Origin: Phycisphaerae bacterium
GTDB taxonomy: Bacteria > Planctomycetota > Phycisphaerae > UBA1845
Assembly: GCA_029260015.1 (NCBI GenBank)
Contig: JAJDEB010000023.1
Span: forward strand, 419,457 to 483,456
DNA: 64,000 bases
Reading direction: 5' to 3'
Under the pieces are notes generated by a model that was given only the letters and a program-made list of their open reading frames with translations, was not told the DNA's origin and searched no databases. Position numbers and translations under genes: made by a program. Positions 16,607 through 25,547 of this stretch are shown in pieces. The stretch's first letter is position 1, and the number at the start of each line of letters is the position of its first letter.

Positions 16607-16958
16607 TGTTGGTGTCTCCAATGTTTCGATTTGAATTTCCGTCGTCAGCAAAGCTGGACAGCTAATCAATTTCTGTATTTGTACAGACGCACAACCGAAA
16701 GTCTATTCGCGAAGTCGCCGCCAATATTCTAAGATTCATGCCAACCAGACATGATTGATGTTTGTAACGCCGAACAATCGTCTCATGTAAACAGGCCGGG
16801 CTTCCCGGCGTCAACAAAACAACCCGTCCGTACGGCCAATCGGGACAAGTTCACACATTATCGCGAAGCACGTTGACGGTTCGCTGGCGGCTCGACACAA
16901 TAATTGCGTCAGCGGTCGCCATCAATGAGTCATGGGTCACACTAGCGGGAGTTATCGC
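16607..16958. other. divergent intergenic region
   Basis: Located between the HNG lipoprotein and the CoA-transferase subunit. It contains a short GCCGGG-CTT-CCCGGC palindrome at 16795-16809 and GGGAG at 16947-16951 as the ribosome site of the next gene. No protein frame or clear promoter is seen. Confidence 0.45.
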
Positions 16959-17663
16959 ATGAGCAAGGTCGTTCAAGACGCAGCCGAAGCCGTGAAACGT
17001 GCTGGAATCTGCGACAATGCCATCATCATGGCCGGTGGGTTTGGGCTTTGCGGTATCCCCGAACACTGCATCGCCGCGATCCGCGATTCGGGCGTGACCG
17101 GTCTGACCATCATCAGCAACAACTGCGGCGTCGATGACTTCGGCTTGGGACTGATGCTGCAAACCAAACAGATTAAGAAAATGATATCAAGCTACGTCGG
17201 CGAGAATGCAGAGTTTGAAAGACAGTTCCTGGGCGGTGAACTTGAGGTGGACCTTGTCCCGCAGGGCACGTTAGCCGAACGCATCCGGGCGGCAGGTGCG
17301 GGCATCCCGGCGTTCTTCACGCCAACGGCTGTCGGTACGAAAATGGGCGAAGGCAAAGAGACCCGCGAGTTCAACGGGCGAACGTATTTAATGGAACACG
17401 CCCTGCAAGCCGACTTCGCAATCGTCAAAGCCCACATCGGCGACGAAAGCGGCAACCTGGTTTTCAACAAGACAGCCCGCAACTTCAACCCCATGATGGC
17501 CCAAGCCGGAAAGATCACCATCGCCGAGGTCGAGAAGCTCGTTCCCACAGGCGAGATCGACCCCGACCATGTCCACACCCCCGGCGTGTACGTCAATTAC
17601 ATTTTCGAAGGCAAGAACTACGAAAAAAGAATCGAACAACGCACGACGCAGCCGCGCAACTAA
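16959..17663 (+). CDS. scoA: 3-oxoacid CoA-transferase subunit A
   Basis: A 234-residue alpha subunit of a family I CoA-transferase, which moves CoA between succinyl-CoA and acetoacetate or similar acids. The family signature MAGGFGLCGIPEHCI is near residue 25; GLTIISNNCG, FERQFLGGELEVDLVPQGT and FTPTAVGT blocks follow in the usual order. The length is normal for the subunit. GGGAG lies 7 bases before ATG 16959; an upstream ATG at 16932 lacks such a site. The catalytic Glu sits in subunit B, whose gene normally follows directly. Here the next gene is unrelated and on the other strand, so the partner must be elsewhere or missing. Confidence 0.93.
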   Translation: MSKVVQDAAEAVKRAGICDNAIIMAGGFGLCGIPEHCIAAIRDSGVTGLTIISNNCGVDDFGLGLMLQTKQIKKMISSYVGENAEFERQFLGGELEVDLVPQGTLAERIRAAGAGIPAFFTPTAVGTKMGEGKETREFNGRTYLMEHALQADFAIVKAHIGDESGNLVFNKTARNFNPMMAQAGKITIAEVEKLVPTGEIDPDHVHTPGVYVNYIFEGKNYEKRIEQRTTQPRN

Positions 17664-17712
17664 CTGCCGACGACGCATTCGCATTGCCATGACGATTCAA
17701 TCGATTCTCGCC

Positions 17713-18585
17713 TCAGTTCGCAAGGGGAATGAAGCGCCGAAGAATTTCTTCGAGAGGCGTTTCTGAATCGATCCATACGGGCGCGTCGTGCGGTGGGGTC
17801 CAAGGTATTACACCGCAGTTCTCAACGAGCTTTCGTGTGCGAAGGATGCCATCGGGCTTATCCAACTCGAAGGTCGCGACGACGTTTCTCGTTTCTTCAC
17901 TCAAGACGCCGCCGGGACTAGGCTTTAAGACTACTTTGGTCAATACCATCTCCTTGATTCCGTCTTTGTCGAGGTCTTGCCAATCCTGCAAAACATTCGT
18001 CCAAGCCGTACTCGGCTTTACCAGTTGGTACTGCCCCAACCAGATCAGTTCGTTCCCTCCATTACGCGGCCGCAAGACACTTAGGTAGACTCGTCTCTCC
18101 CCGGATCCGCTTACATACGACACCGAGCTAGCGCAAATTAAAGGCGCACCGTCTCCGCCGGGATAAACGAGCGGCAAACCAACCTCGCTTACCAAGTTCT
18201 CTTCGAGAACGGTGAGGAACGAGCCCATCATTTGCAGGTTTCCGTCCGCCACACCAAGGCGGCGTCGAAATCCGTCTTGGAAGAAATTGACGTCATAGTC
18301 CTGTATTTCAAAAGACGACCAAACGATCCAGCACGGTTCGGGCGTGCGTCTCATGTCCATGATATCGATCGACTCAGCCCAACACCCCGCATTGGGCAGC
18401 GCCGCGACAACAAGCCCTGAGCGCCACGAGCACCCCACGCTTGACCTGGCAGCCGCCCGGATCACGTTGCTGCGCTGCGTGTACCAACCGATCGCAAAAA
18501 CGAAACTGATGAATGCGATGCGCCGGAGTTGACGACGTTCCGATGAACGAGCGTCGAAGCTGTTTCGATCCAATAGTTTCTTCAT
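17713..18585 (-). CDS. exported protein of unknown function, coupled to a zinc-ribbon membrane protein
   Basis: A 290-residue protein with an N-terminal hydrophobic segment (RIAFISFVFAIGWYTQ near 20-36) that may be a signal anchor. The rest is a mixed alpha/beta domain with a DLDKDGIKEMVLT stretch (near 215), which resembles the calcium-type loop of FG-GAP or VCBS repeats and is often seen in proteins written to hold numeric or structural repeats. No family is recognised. Its ATG overlaps the stop of the upstream membrane gene by four bases (ATGA), so both are translated together. Confidence 0.6.
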   Translation of the reverse strand: MKKLLDRNSFDARSSERRQLRRIAFISFVFAIGWYTQRSNVIRAAARSSVGCSWRSGLVVAALPNAGCWAESIDIMDMRRTPEPCWIVWSSFEIQDYDVNFFQDGFRRRLGVADGNLQMMGSFLTVLEENLVSEVGLPLVYPGGDGAPLICASSVSYVSGSGERRVYLSVLRPRNGGNELIWLGQYQLVKPSTAWTNVLQDWQDLDKDGIKEMVLTKVVLKPSPGGVLSEETRNVVATFELDKPDGILRTRKLVENCGVIPWTPPHDAPVWIDSETPLEEILRRFIPLAN

Positions 18586-20087
18586 AGCAGCGCGCTCAGC
18601 GGTCCGACAGAAACGATCAGGCGCGAAATCACGATCCACACCGCGAAATACGCCAACCCATATCGAACGGCCTCAGCACATCCTCGCCGACGATTGAATG
18701 GATTCGCACTGACTCCAATCGCCCACCACGTACCATAGAAAATCAGGACTAAGGTTACCGGAATTCGAGGAATGTAATCGAGCAAAAACTTGGGGAAATA
18801 GATTGCCCACAAGCCGTACGCACTGATCGCGGCAAACAACATGCTCCATGTCGCAATGATTACCGCGATCATGGCCGACAAGTAAAGCGCCCACTTCACG
18901 CCCGCCCGCTTAGCGGCCCGGTGTCGGCCTGGCGCGTAATAGCTGACCGCTGCAGCCACTCCAACCATGGTACACAAGGAAATCGTCCATGCGACTAGAG
19001 TCTGGGTGGCCCAAACAAGTGTTTGACTGGATCCCACCTCATTACTCATGTAACCAACGGGCTCCCAGTTTCGAGTTGGCCATAATCGATATACGAAGGA
19101 ATTGAAATGGTGAAACAAAACGTACCGAACGTAATGTTGATTATTGAATACCAGCACGCCTATCAGAATTGCAATTGCGATGTGAACGAAGGCCCAACGC
19201 CGACATCGTTTCCATCGATCGGGAATGGTCAGCGAACGTGCGGCTCGTCTTGGCGTTAGCAAAATGGCGGTGACCGTTTTCAAATAAGCCGTTGGAAAAT
19301 AACCGCGATCCAATCGATCCCAGGGCAATCGATGAAACGCCCAACGTCGGAAGCTCTTGCGATTCGTTGGAAACTCGCTACCGCATTCTGGGCATCGAAT
19401 CCCGGCAAGTTTCCTGAGCGAGTATCCGCAATCCGGACAAACCGGTCGCCATCGAATGATGCGGGAACGAGGGATTTCCAGCTCTTGGTTGCAACGCAAA
19501 CAACAAATCGAACCCGAACGATCGTACTGCATTCCACAGTCTGCACAGTTTCGGTATAGCCCTCTTCGTTTGTCCGATTTAATAACGAGAGTTGGAACGA
19601 TGACCGCAATCAAAAACCAGAAAACGTGCGTGAGAGCAATCGCTGGTTGTGTTGTGAGCGCGTCGACAAGAATGAACGCTCCGACTGGAATCGCAATGGT
19701 TCCCCATAAACACGTCAGCCACCAACATTGTAGCAACGCACCGACTGGCGGTTTTTGCTTGACCGTGGAGAAACGATACACCATGTATCCGATTGCGCTT
19801 TCAGCGAGAATGAAGCACACCATCCCTTTGGCAGCCAATGCCTCACGAAAGAATCTGAAGAATATGCTCGGTGTTAAGTCAGGGTTCAGATATGCAAATT
19901 CACCGATTGGCTTGTTGATCTGCCAATCCCAAGCAACCAGCGACAGCGTCAACGGTGGCACGATCCAATGCCAGAGAATAATCAGCAACGCCTGAATGGC
20001 TCCAACTCGCCAATCATGTGCATCGGATTCCGCAAGGATGACTTTGCGGAAGTTCAACGGGTTGGGGGATCGTTGGTCGTTTGCCAT
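18582..20087 (-). CDS. polytopic membrane protein with two zinc ribbons
   Basis: A 501-residue membrane protein. About four hydrophobic helices occur before residue 175 and about five after 300. Between them lies a cytoplasmic loop with two cysteine sets: CADCG ... CCLRCN (about 183-200) and CPDCGYSLRKL ... CPECGSEF (about 220-240). The second is the CGY-x-L/CPECG ribbon common in planctomycete membrane proteins. Zinc binding is inferred; function is unknown. The ATG at 20087 is the first of the frame, and the stop overlaps the next start (ATGA). Such ribbons often serve as docking or regulatory modules. Confidence 0.75.
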   Translation of the reverse strand: MANDQRSPNPLNFRKVILAESDAHDWRVGAIQALLIILWHWIVPPLTLSLVAWDWQINKPIGEFAYLNPDLTPSIFFRFFREALAAKGMVCFILAESAIGYMVYRFSTVKQKPPVGALLQCWWLTCLWGTIAIPVGAFILVDALTTQPAIALTHVFWFLIAVIVPTLVIKSDKRRGLYRNCADCGMQYDRSGSICCLRCNQELEIPRSRIIRWRPVCPDCGYSLRKLAGIRCPECGSEFPTNRKSFRRWAFHRLPWDRLDRGYFPTAYLKTVTAILLTPRRAARSLTIPDRWKRCRRWAFVHIAIAILIGVLVFNNQHYVRYVLFHHFNSFVYRLWPTRNWEPVGYMSNEVGSSQTLVWATQTLVAWTISLCTMVGVAAAVSYYAPGRHRAAKRAGVKWALYLSAMIAVIIATWSMLFAAISAYGLWAIYFPKFLLDYIPRIPVTLVLIFYGTWWAIGVSANPFNRRRGCAEAVRYGLAYFAVWIVISRLIVSVGPLSALL

Positions 20088-20546
20088 CTGTTCGTTTTGT
20101 TCGAGGTTAAGAATTCGGTGGCAGTCTATGCTTGGATCGCACGCAGTGCGAACCGGGCAACGTTTGCACTAATCAATTACTGAAAATGAACCGGACGATC
20201 ACAATTTAGGCGTTGCTGAAGGATTCTTCGCGGAAAAATGACGGGGGAACGCCGGGCAAGCATACGAATGGGCGGAGCGTCCAGCCCATTTGAATGCCAA
20301 TCAGTGCGCACGTGGTGAGCCAAAGGTTGGGAGCGGTGAAACGGTTCTGGGCTGGTTTGTTTGCGGTCAAATTCCGCACCCCGAGAGGCGCATTGCGGCA
20401 TTTGGATACGATACACCGTCTTGTGTTTGTATCGATTGCATCACCGCTGGTAATTGCCTTGATGGATGCGCTTCGAAAAGCACATACACCAAGCCAAGCC
20501 TCGGCTTTGCGATGAACCAAACTTGCTTGAGACGCGAGTTTGCCGG
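20088..20546. other. intergenic region with a decayed gene copy
   Basis: Apart from the pseudogene at 20206-20346 this region has no recognisable gene. It ends with a GCCGGC-taacctt-GCCGGC inverted repeat that overlaps the 3' end of the next minus-strand gene and could help end its transcription. Confidence 0.5.
20206..20346 (-). pseudogene. fragment of an RPFVGSP-family membrane protein
   Basis: The frame reads ALIGIQMGWTLRPFVCLPGV and then PPSFFREESFSNA before a stop. This matches the end of the intact gene at 21880 (LVGIQMGWTLRPFVGSPDV, PTSFFRDEPFSNA) almost residue for residue, and the DNA is visibly similar too. Everything before about position 20346 is unrelated or shifted, and the conserved GSP triplet is CLP. 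It is best read as a partial duplicate that has decayed. Confidence 0.75.
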
Positions 20547-21410
20547 CTAACCTTGCCGGCGTCGTTGTCTTACGATTAGCATCGAAGACACTGCAGTCAG
20601 CAACAAGGTCGAGGGTTCAGGTATTACGCGGTTGAGAATTTCAATCCTGTCGCCACCGGCATTCTGACCGCTTGCGATATACAGCACATCGCCCGAACCA
20701 TTGAAGGCCATACCCGTCGGAAAACTCGGCAAGACCAGAAATGAACTGACATCGGTGAAACTTAGAATCTCTCCTGTGGTCGGTACAATTTCCAGAAGCT
20801 CTTTCGTATTTGTCGAATACGCGATGAGATTGCCGGTGACCGGGTCGAAGTCAGCCGCACCGATTCGATCGCTAAACCCAATTAGTGGAATCACCTGAAG
20901 GATCGCTCCCGTCACAGGGTCGAGTTTGCCAATGGTTCCGGTCCCTTGATCAAAGGCGAAAAGCTCTCCGGCAGAATTGAACGACGCGCCACCGACGTTC
21001 GACGGACCATCGAACCCGGGCACATAGACACCGGCCTGCGTGACCTCTCCGGATTGATCCGTTTCCTGAAACGCCGAGAACAGAAAAAGATTGCCCGTCA
21101 CCGGGTGCAGCGCCATCGCGTCGGGACCCTGTCCCAATCCAGGAACGACTGACGCATCAAAGAATGCGCCAATATCCAGACCCGGCCCCAATGGGTTGAG
21201 TTCGATCACGTTGTTCGTCGCGGGACCGCTGTCGCTGATCCAAAGATTCCCGGTGGAATCATCAAATGCGGCGCCTCCCACTCCGTTGAAACCGAGCAGG
21301 CCAATGTTGATGTGACCCGCCGCACTCAAGTCGAGTGCTGCACTTGCCCTACTCGCAGTAAACCCTAACGTGACCAGGCCAATACCCATCATGACTAGAA
21401 TACTTCTCAT
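20547..21410 (-). CDS. secreted protein with PEP-CTERM sorting signal, NHL/beta-propeller-like
   Basis: A 287-residue exported protein. Signal peptide: ILVMMGIGLVTLGFTAS with AxA-like ASA. The body is a chain of beta-propeller-type repeats (AAFDDSTGNLWISD, ALHPVTGNLFLFS, ADFDPVTGNLIAYS, MAFNGSGDVLYIAS), as in NHL or SMP-30-like propellers. The C-terminus is a PEP-CTERM tripartite signal: VIPEPSTL, a hydrophobic helix and an RQRRRQG basic cluster. The signal is recognised by an exosortase, not seen here. Two adjacent ATGs (21413, 21410) follow AAGGAG; 21410 has the better spacing. Confidence 0.88.
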   Translation of the reverse strand: MRSILVMMGIGLVTLGFTASRASAALDLSAAGHINIGLLGFNGVGGAAFDDSTGNLWISDSGPATNNVIELNPLGPGLDIGAFFDASVVPGLGQGPDAMALHPVTGNLFLFSAFQETDQSGEVTQAGVYVPGFDGPSNVGGASFNSAGELFAFDQGTGTIGKLDPVTGAILQVIPLIGFSDRIGAADFDPVTGNLIAYSTNTKELLEIVPTTGEILSFTDVSSFLVLPSFPTGMAFNGSGDVLYIASGQNAGGDRIEILNRVIPEPSTLLLTAVSSMLIVRQRRRQG

Positions 21411-21879
21411 CATTCGCTCCTTACGCACTCCGATTCTTCCAGCAAGAGTTCACTCTTCAACTGGATCGCCCGACCTACACGATAGATTTCCATGTGCAAC
21501 AAATTCGGTGCTGCGCATGATGGGAAACCAAGCGCACACCGACCGGTAATCATGGTCAGACCGGCCATGGCGTGTCGGCGTTTGAATCGCCCCGCAAGAC
21601 TACTTCATTCGACTTAATCAAAGCAGCAAATTTGAGGTGGATCGAACCATTCAATGGTTCCAAAAGACAGGTTCCTTCCTCTCGACCTCAATGACAATAA
21701 TAGCGAGAGCAGTCCCTTAATTCAATGCGGTAACTACAACTTGCGACTTGCCATGTAGGTTCAATCGCGTATCCGTTTGGACGTAAATTGGCTCAAAGAA
21801 TTTCAGAAAAATTTCGGGAACGTAGATGAGCATCAGCATACTTCAACGAACGCAATCATTTGATGAATGGGATCTGTAC
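21411..21879. other. intergenic region
   Basis: No gene is recognised in these 470 bases. They contain a 17-bp palindrome, GAACCATT-C-AATGGTTC at 21644-21660, of the type bound by a dimeric regulator. Otherwise I see nothing. Confidence 0.5.
21644..21660. promoter_or_regulatory. 17-bp palindrome, possible operator
   Basis: GAACCATT and AATGGTTC form perfect 8-bp arms around one central base. It lies between a gene start on the right end of the PEP-CTERM gene and the 3' end of the membrane gene pair. No regulator is linked; the role is only inferred from symmetry. Confidence 0.3.
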
Positions 21880-22542
21880 TCAACCGATAATAAGCTCAAC
21901 AATCACGATGTATGCGTTGCTGAAAGGTTCGTCGCGGAAGAACGATGTTGGGACGTCGGGTGATCCTACAAATGGGCGGAGCGTCCAACCCATCTGAATG
22001 CCCACCAGCGAATAGGTGACCAGCCAGGCGTAATGGGCGACACGGTGGAAGCGGTGGCGAGTGATCAGAACGCGATAATAGCGCGAGGATATCAGGTGGC
22101 CAGCCAACGTTGCAACAGTGAACATAGCCGCGTTAAAGAGCAGCGCACCGCGGTAGCTTTCAGACGAAAAGTACCAGAAGCGAGTCATCGGGGCGAGGGC
22201 GGCTAACACGATGCTCAGACCCGCCTGGCCCGCGAAGATGGCTTGTAGTGATTCGCGAAAGTCGTCGCGCAAACCAAGCAGCGTGTTGATAACGAAGAAG
22301 CCAGGAAGGCAAAGCAGCGTGGTAGACAACAGCAGCAGTGGCACTTTGATTGCTGAGTAGAGGACCTGCCAGATTCGCGCGGTGGTGACAAAGTGAAAGC
22401 TTCCCATGAATCCGCCATAGAGCGCCGCGAAGCACAGAATCATCAGCGGCAACCACCACCAGGGCCGGCGTGCGGGAGCGACTGGATGAAAGTCGCCCGC
22501 ACCCCGTAGGAATTGATCGACTCGCAGAAGTGCGTCAGTCAT
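21880..22542 (-). CDS. RPFVGSP-family membrane protein 1
   Basis: A 220-residue protein with about six hydrophobic helices (WWWLPLMILCFAALYGGFMG is the first). Its most conserved feature is near the end: GIQMGWTLRPFVGSPDVPTS, shared with the next gene (GAQMGWLLRPFIGSP). The two neighbours are paralogues: both begin with a soluble stretch (LLRVDQFLRG / QLDELLRG), then the same helix pattern. I have no function for this family, which I recall only as an uncharacterised group in planctomycetes and myxobacteria. ATG 22542 lies 19 bp after the stop of the paralogue, so the pair is one operon. Confidence 0.75.
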   Translation of the reverse strand: MTDALLRVDQFLRGAGDFHPVAPARRPWWWLPLMILCFAALYGGFMGSFHFVTTARIWQVLYSAIKVPLLLLSTTLLCLPGFFVINTLLGLRDDFRESLQAIFAGQAGLSIVLAALAPMTRFWYFSSESYRGALLFNAAMFTVATLAGHLISSRYYRVLITRHRFHRVAHYAWLVTYSLVGIQMGWTLRPFVGSPDVPTSFFRDEPFSNAYIVIVELIIG

Positions 22543-22561
22543 GGGTTCACCCTGCCTTGGC

Positions 22562-23362
22562 TTAGTTGGCGCCGATCAGGTGCGACAGATGTTCGACGGC
22601 GGCCGAGAAGAAGTTGCCGTCACGTTGGCGAAACCACTCGAACGGCAAATCGGGCGAACCGATAAATGGCCGAAGCAACCAACCCATCTGCGCTCCGACC
22701 AATCCATAGAGCAAAACCCAGATCTTAAAGACGCTGTTGGCTGGCCCAAGACCGGATGGCTCGCCTTCAATTTGTTCAAGCGGACCGGGCAAGCGCGATG
22801 TGCCTTCCTCTGTTTCGCCTTCGGTCGAAGGAGTATTGGGCAATTCGGTCCACTTAAACGGCCGTTGAGAAACGCGACGCAACGTATGCAACAAGAAGCC
22901 AAGCGCGACAAACCCGGCGACGGCGAGCAGGATGATGTTGAGCACGATCATGAATGGATAACTGGTCGTGCTCAGCGTGAAAAACCCGAGGATCGGCCCC
23001 AGAGACGCCGCGACGGTGACGTTGACCACAACCGCACCCACCAACAGGCGCAGCGTCGATGTCATCGTCATGCGACATCCAACGAGCGCATTGAATACAT
23101 AAAGCGAAGGAAACGTGACGATGAGCGTCAACAAAAACAGTGCTGGAAGCTTGATCACCGCGGCCAGCAACTGCATGTAGTCGGCAGGATCGCGATTGAG
23201 CATCGCGTACCAACCCATGAAGAATCCATACAGCGCGCCTAGGATAACGGCGAGCGACACGAATGTTCGCAGGGGCAAATTAACGCGATCTTCAGAAAGC
23301 TGCCCTGGTTCGGTCCGCTTGCCGCGCAACAATTCGTCGAGTTGTTTAAACCAAGTGCCCAT
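22562..23362 (-). CDS. RPFIGSP-family membrane protein 2
   Basis: A 266-residue paralogue of the following gene, and first of the pair on this strand. It has about six membrane helices (SLAVILGALYGFFMGWYAML and others). A charged insert at about 170-205 (TPSTEGETEEGTS) is absent from the shorter copy. GAQMGWLLRPFIGSPDLPFE lies in the last quarter, then a short amphipathic tail. ATG 23362 is used since an upstream TTG adds only five residues. Unknown function; the conserved Arg-Pro-Phe near the membrane edge suggests a shared structural or binding site. Confidence 0.75.
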   Translation of the reverse strand: MGTWFKQLDELLRGKRTEPGQLSEDRVNLPLRTFVSLAVILGALYGFFMGWYAMLNRDPADYMQLLAAVIKLPALFLLTLIVTFPSLYVFNALVGCRMTMTSTLRLLVGAVVVNVTVAASLGPILGFFTLSTTSYPFMIVLNIILLAVAGFVALGFLLHTLRRVSQRPFKWTELPNTPSTEGETEEGTSRLPGPLEQIEGEPSGLGPANSVFKIWVLLYGLVGAQMGWLLRPFIGSPDLPFEWFRQRDGNFFSAAVEHLSHLIGAN

Positions 23363-23666
23363 ATGTTTTGCTTCCAAAGAAAGTTAGGGCGTTTATAAAT
23401 GAATCGCCGAACATTGACAGGAAATTCAATCCAAACCCATTCGACTGCGTCATGCATGAGGTCATGCGGCGTTGAATTCTCTACGACCTGGCATGAAGAT
23501 AGTTCAACCGAGATTCGGATTTATTTCATTAGGCATCATTTCCCAAGAATGGCGTGGCCAACTATATACAGCTGACCTCTCATCGAGCGTTGCAGCCGCA
23601 AATCATTGGTTCAATGTAGGACTGATTCTCGGTGGTCCAGCATTGCGACATCCAAGAGGAGCAGCC
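23363..23666. other. intergenic region
   Basis: About 300 bases between the membrane gene pair and the TPR lipoprotein. No gene, hairpin or promoter that I can support. Confidence 0.4.
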
Positions 23667-25334
23667 CTATGTGTTCGGAATACACTTGCAGCTTGAATCA
23701 ATCGGCGCGTCGGCGTTTTTCCAGATTGTGTTGAAGCGTTGTTCGACCTGTGTTGCTTCTGCGGTTTTGCCTTGGGCCTTTAAGGCTTTGGCCAAGCCAT
23801 AGAGCGACCAACCGTTTTCGCGCCAGTTGTTTAGATCTTCACGATAGACGCGCTCTGCTTCGGCGTACTTACCGGCTTTCATGTACACCGCGCCGAGCGT
23901 GTGGCGAATCGGTTGGAGCCATTGCGGTGGTTCGCCGTATGAGAGCGCATCTTCAATTTTGGCACCTTCTTCCAAATGCTTCGCCGCCTCATCCCAGTCG
24001 CCCTTCTGCAGCGCAATCTCGCCGGCAATAAAATGATCGCCTACTTCGAGCACGCGCGTCGCCAGATCTGGGCCGCCCCAATACGCATCCTTCGGGACTT
24101 TCGTTTTGCACGATTTGAACTTGCGGTATTCGCGCTCGGCGTTCTTGAAATCTTTCTTAGCCGCATACGCCACCGCGCGGCTTGCCCGCCATGTTGCGCG
24201 GGTGATTGGTAGGTACTTCGGCGGCGCGGGTTCTGCGATGATGTCATCCCATCGGCCAAAACGCTTCTGCACGTCGAACACCGAACACATCCAAAAATCA
24301 AAGATCGGTCCGACGCGTCCGAGGTCTTCTTCGGGAATATCGTTCCACATGTCGCGGGCAGCGGCCAACGCCTCCTGTTCGCGCCCGGTCATCATCGCGG
24401 CGAACGCCATCATGTGGGAGTTGTGGACCATGTATAACCATTGAACCGTCTGCTTGGGCGATAGTTTTTGATAGGCATCGTCGGCGGCCATCGCTTTGAC
24501 GCTTTGTTCGATCGCCCGATTCCACATTCCAGTCTTCACATAAATATGCGCTGGCATGTGTCGCAAGTGGCCGCTGGCTGGCACCATATCACCGAGTTGA
24601 TCGCCAGCGAGAATACCACGGTCCGGGTCTGCGCTCGGTTCGACCGTATGAATGTAAAGGTGCTTCGCTCCCGGATTGCCCGGGTCCATCGCCATCACCC
24701 GCTCGAGGACGCTTTCGATTTCAAGCGTGTCTTCTGCCGGGTTATAGTCGAGGTCGTAGAGCATCCAAGGCCGCTGCACCATCAGCGAATCGGCGTAGAG
24801 TGTCCCCACGTCAGAATCGCTCGGGTACTTCACCCAAAGCTTGGCCATCGCATCACCGAAAGCTTCGTTCAGCGCTGTGCGGTCTTTAGGCTCGGGACTG
24901 GCGTAACGCGATTGAAGTGCTTCGATCAGGCCGCGCTCGACAGGTGTCAGATGTTCGACAATCGCCAGCGCTTTGTGCATCGCATCCCACGCGGCTTGCG
25001 AACGCGCGTCGGTCATGATCGGATCGTTGTAGTTGGGGCCCTCACTATACGCCACGCCCCACCACGCCATCGCGCAAGTCGGATCGACCTCTGCCGCTTT
25101 CTTGAACGACCGAATCGCCTCGTCGTGATTAAACGAGTACATCCAATTCAATCCCTGATTGAAATACGCCTGCGCCTCAGCCGAGCCTGTTGTCACCACA
25201 CGTCGGTGCGGGCCCATGTCGGAAAAAATCTGCGCCGGGGTATCGACGATAAACTCCGGCGCTTTGCTTGAAGAGCAGCCGGTTGCGAGTGCAATCGCGA
25301 ACAATGTTGCGACAATTCCAAATCGTTTGGACAT
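23667..25334 (-). CDS. TPR-repeat lipoprotein
   Basis: A 555-residue lipoprotein with the lipobox LATGC (Cys near 20) followed by Ser residues. The mature chain is built of tetratricopeptide-like helix pairs: AYFNQGLNWMYSFNHDEAIR (about 55-75), FKKAAEVDPTCAMAWWGVAY, and near the end AAKHLEEGAKIEDA and HTLGAVYMKAGKYAEAERVY. A GHLRHMPAHIYVKTGMW stretch, rich in His, sits in the middle (about 235); it recurs in a group of secreted TPR proteins of unknown function. GGAG precedes ATG 25334. It should be anchored in an envelope membrane and scaffold a complex; no partner is evident. Confidence 0.85.
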   Translation of the reverse strand: MSKRFGIVATLFAIALATGCSSSKAPEFIVDTPAQIFSDMGPHRRVVTTGSAEAQAYFNQGLNWMYSFNHDEAIRSFKKAAEVDPTCAMAWWGVAYSEGPNYNDPIMTDARSQAAWDAMHKALAIVEHLTPVERGLIEALQSRYASPEPKDRTALNEAFGDAMAKLWVKYPSDSDVGTLYADSLMVQRPWMLYDLDYNPAEDTLEIESVLERVMAMDPGNPGAKHLYIHTVEPSADPDRGILAGDQLGDMVPASGHLRHMPAHIYVKTGMWNRAIEQSVKAMAADDAYQKLSPKQTVQWLYMVHNSHMMAFAAMMTGREQEALAAARDMWNDIPEEDLGRVGPIFDFWMCSVFDVQKRFGRWDDIIAEPAPPKYLPITRATWRASRAVAYAAKKDFKNAEREYRKFKSCKTKVPKDAYWGGPDLATRVLEVGDHFIAGEIALQKGDWDEAAKHLEEGAKIEDALSYGEPPQWLQPIRHTLGAVYMKAGKYAEAERVYREDLNNWRENGWSLYGLAKALKAQGKTAEATQVEQRFNTIWKNADAPIDSSCKCIPNT

Positions 25335-25547
25335 GGTGACGCTCCTTTGTCGGTATTCGCCGAACGGCTGGCTGTTGCAATACCGACGAACCTTGAATTG
25401 ATGAGTAGCCCGATTAAGTTTAGACCCTTGTTTTCCTTGACCTGATGGCATTTTCAACCATGCGGGCAATAAATCAACCTTCAGGATAGAATTGTGTTGG
25501 TACCTCAATAACTAGAAACGCATCGTCCAAGATGACCCATACTTACA

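Noticed and set aside
22541-23242. Plus-strand open frame opposite the second RPFIGSP gene
   Set aside because: Very charged and with no helices or motifs, while the minus-strand gene has clear membrane helices.
24468-25271. Long plus-strand frame opposite the TPR lipoprotein
   Set aside because: It is a shadow of a codon-biased gene; the TPR motifs decide for the minus strand.
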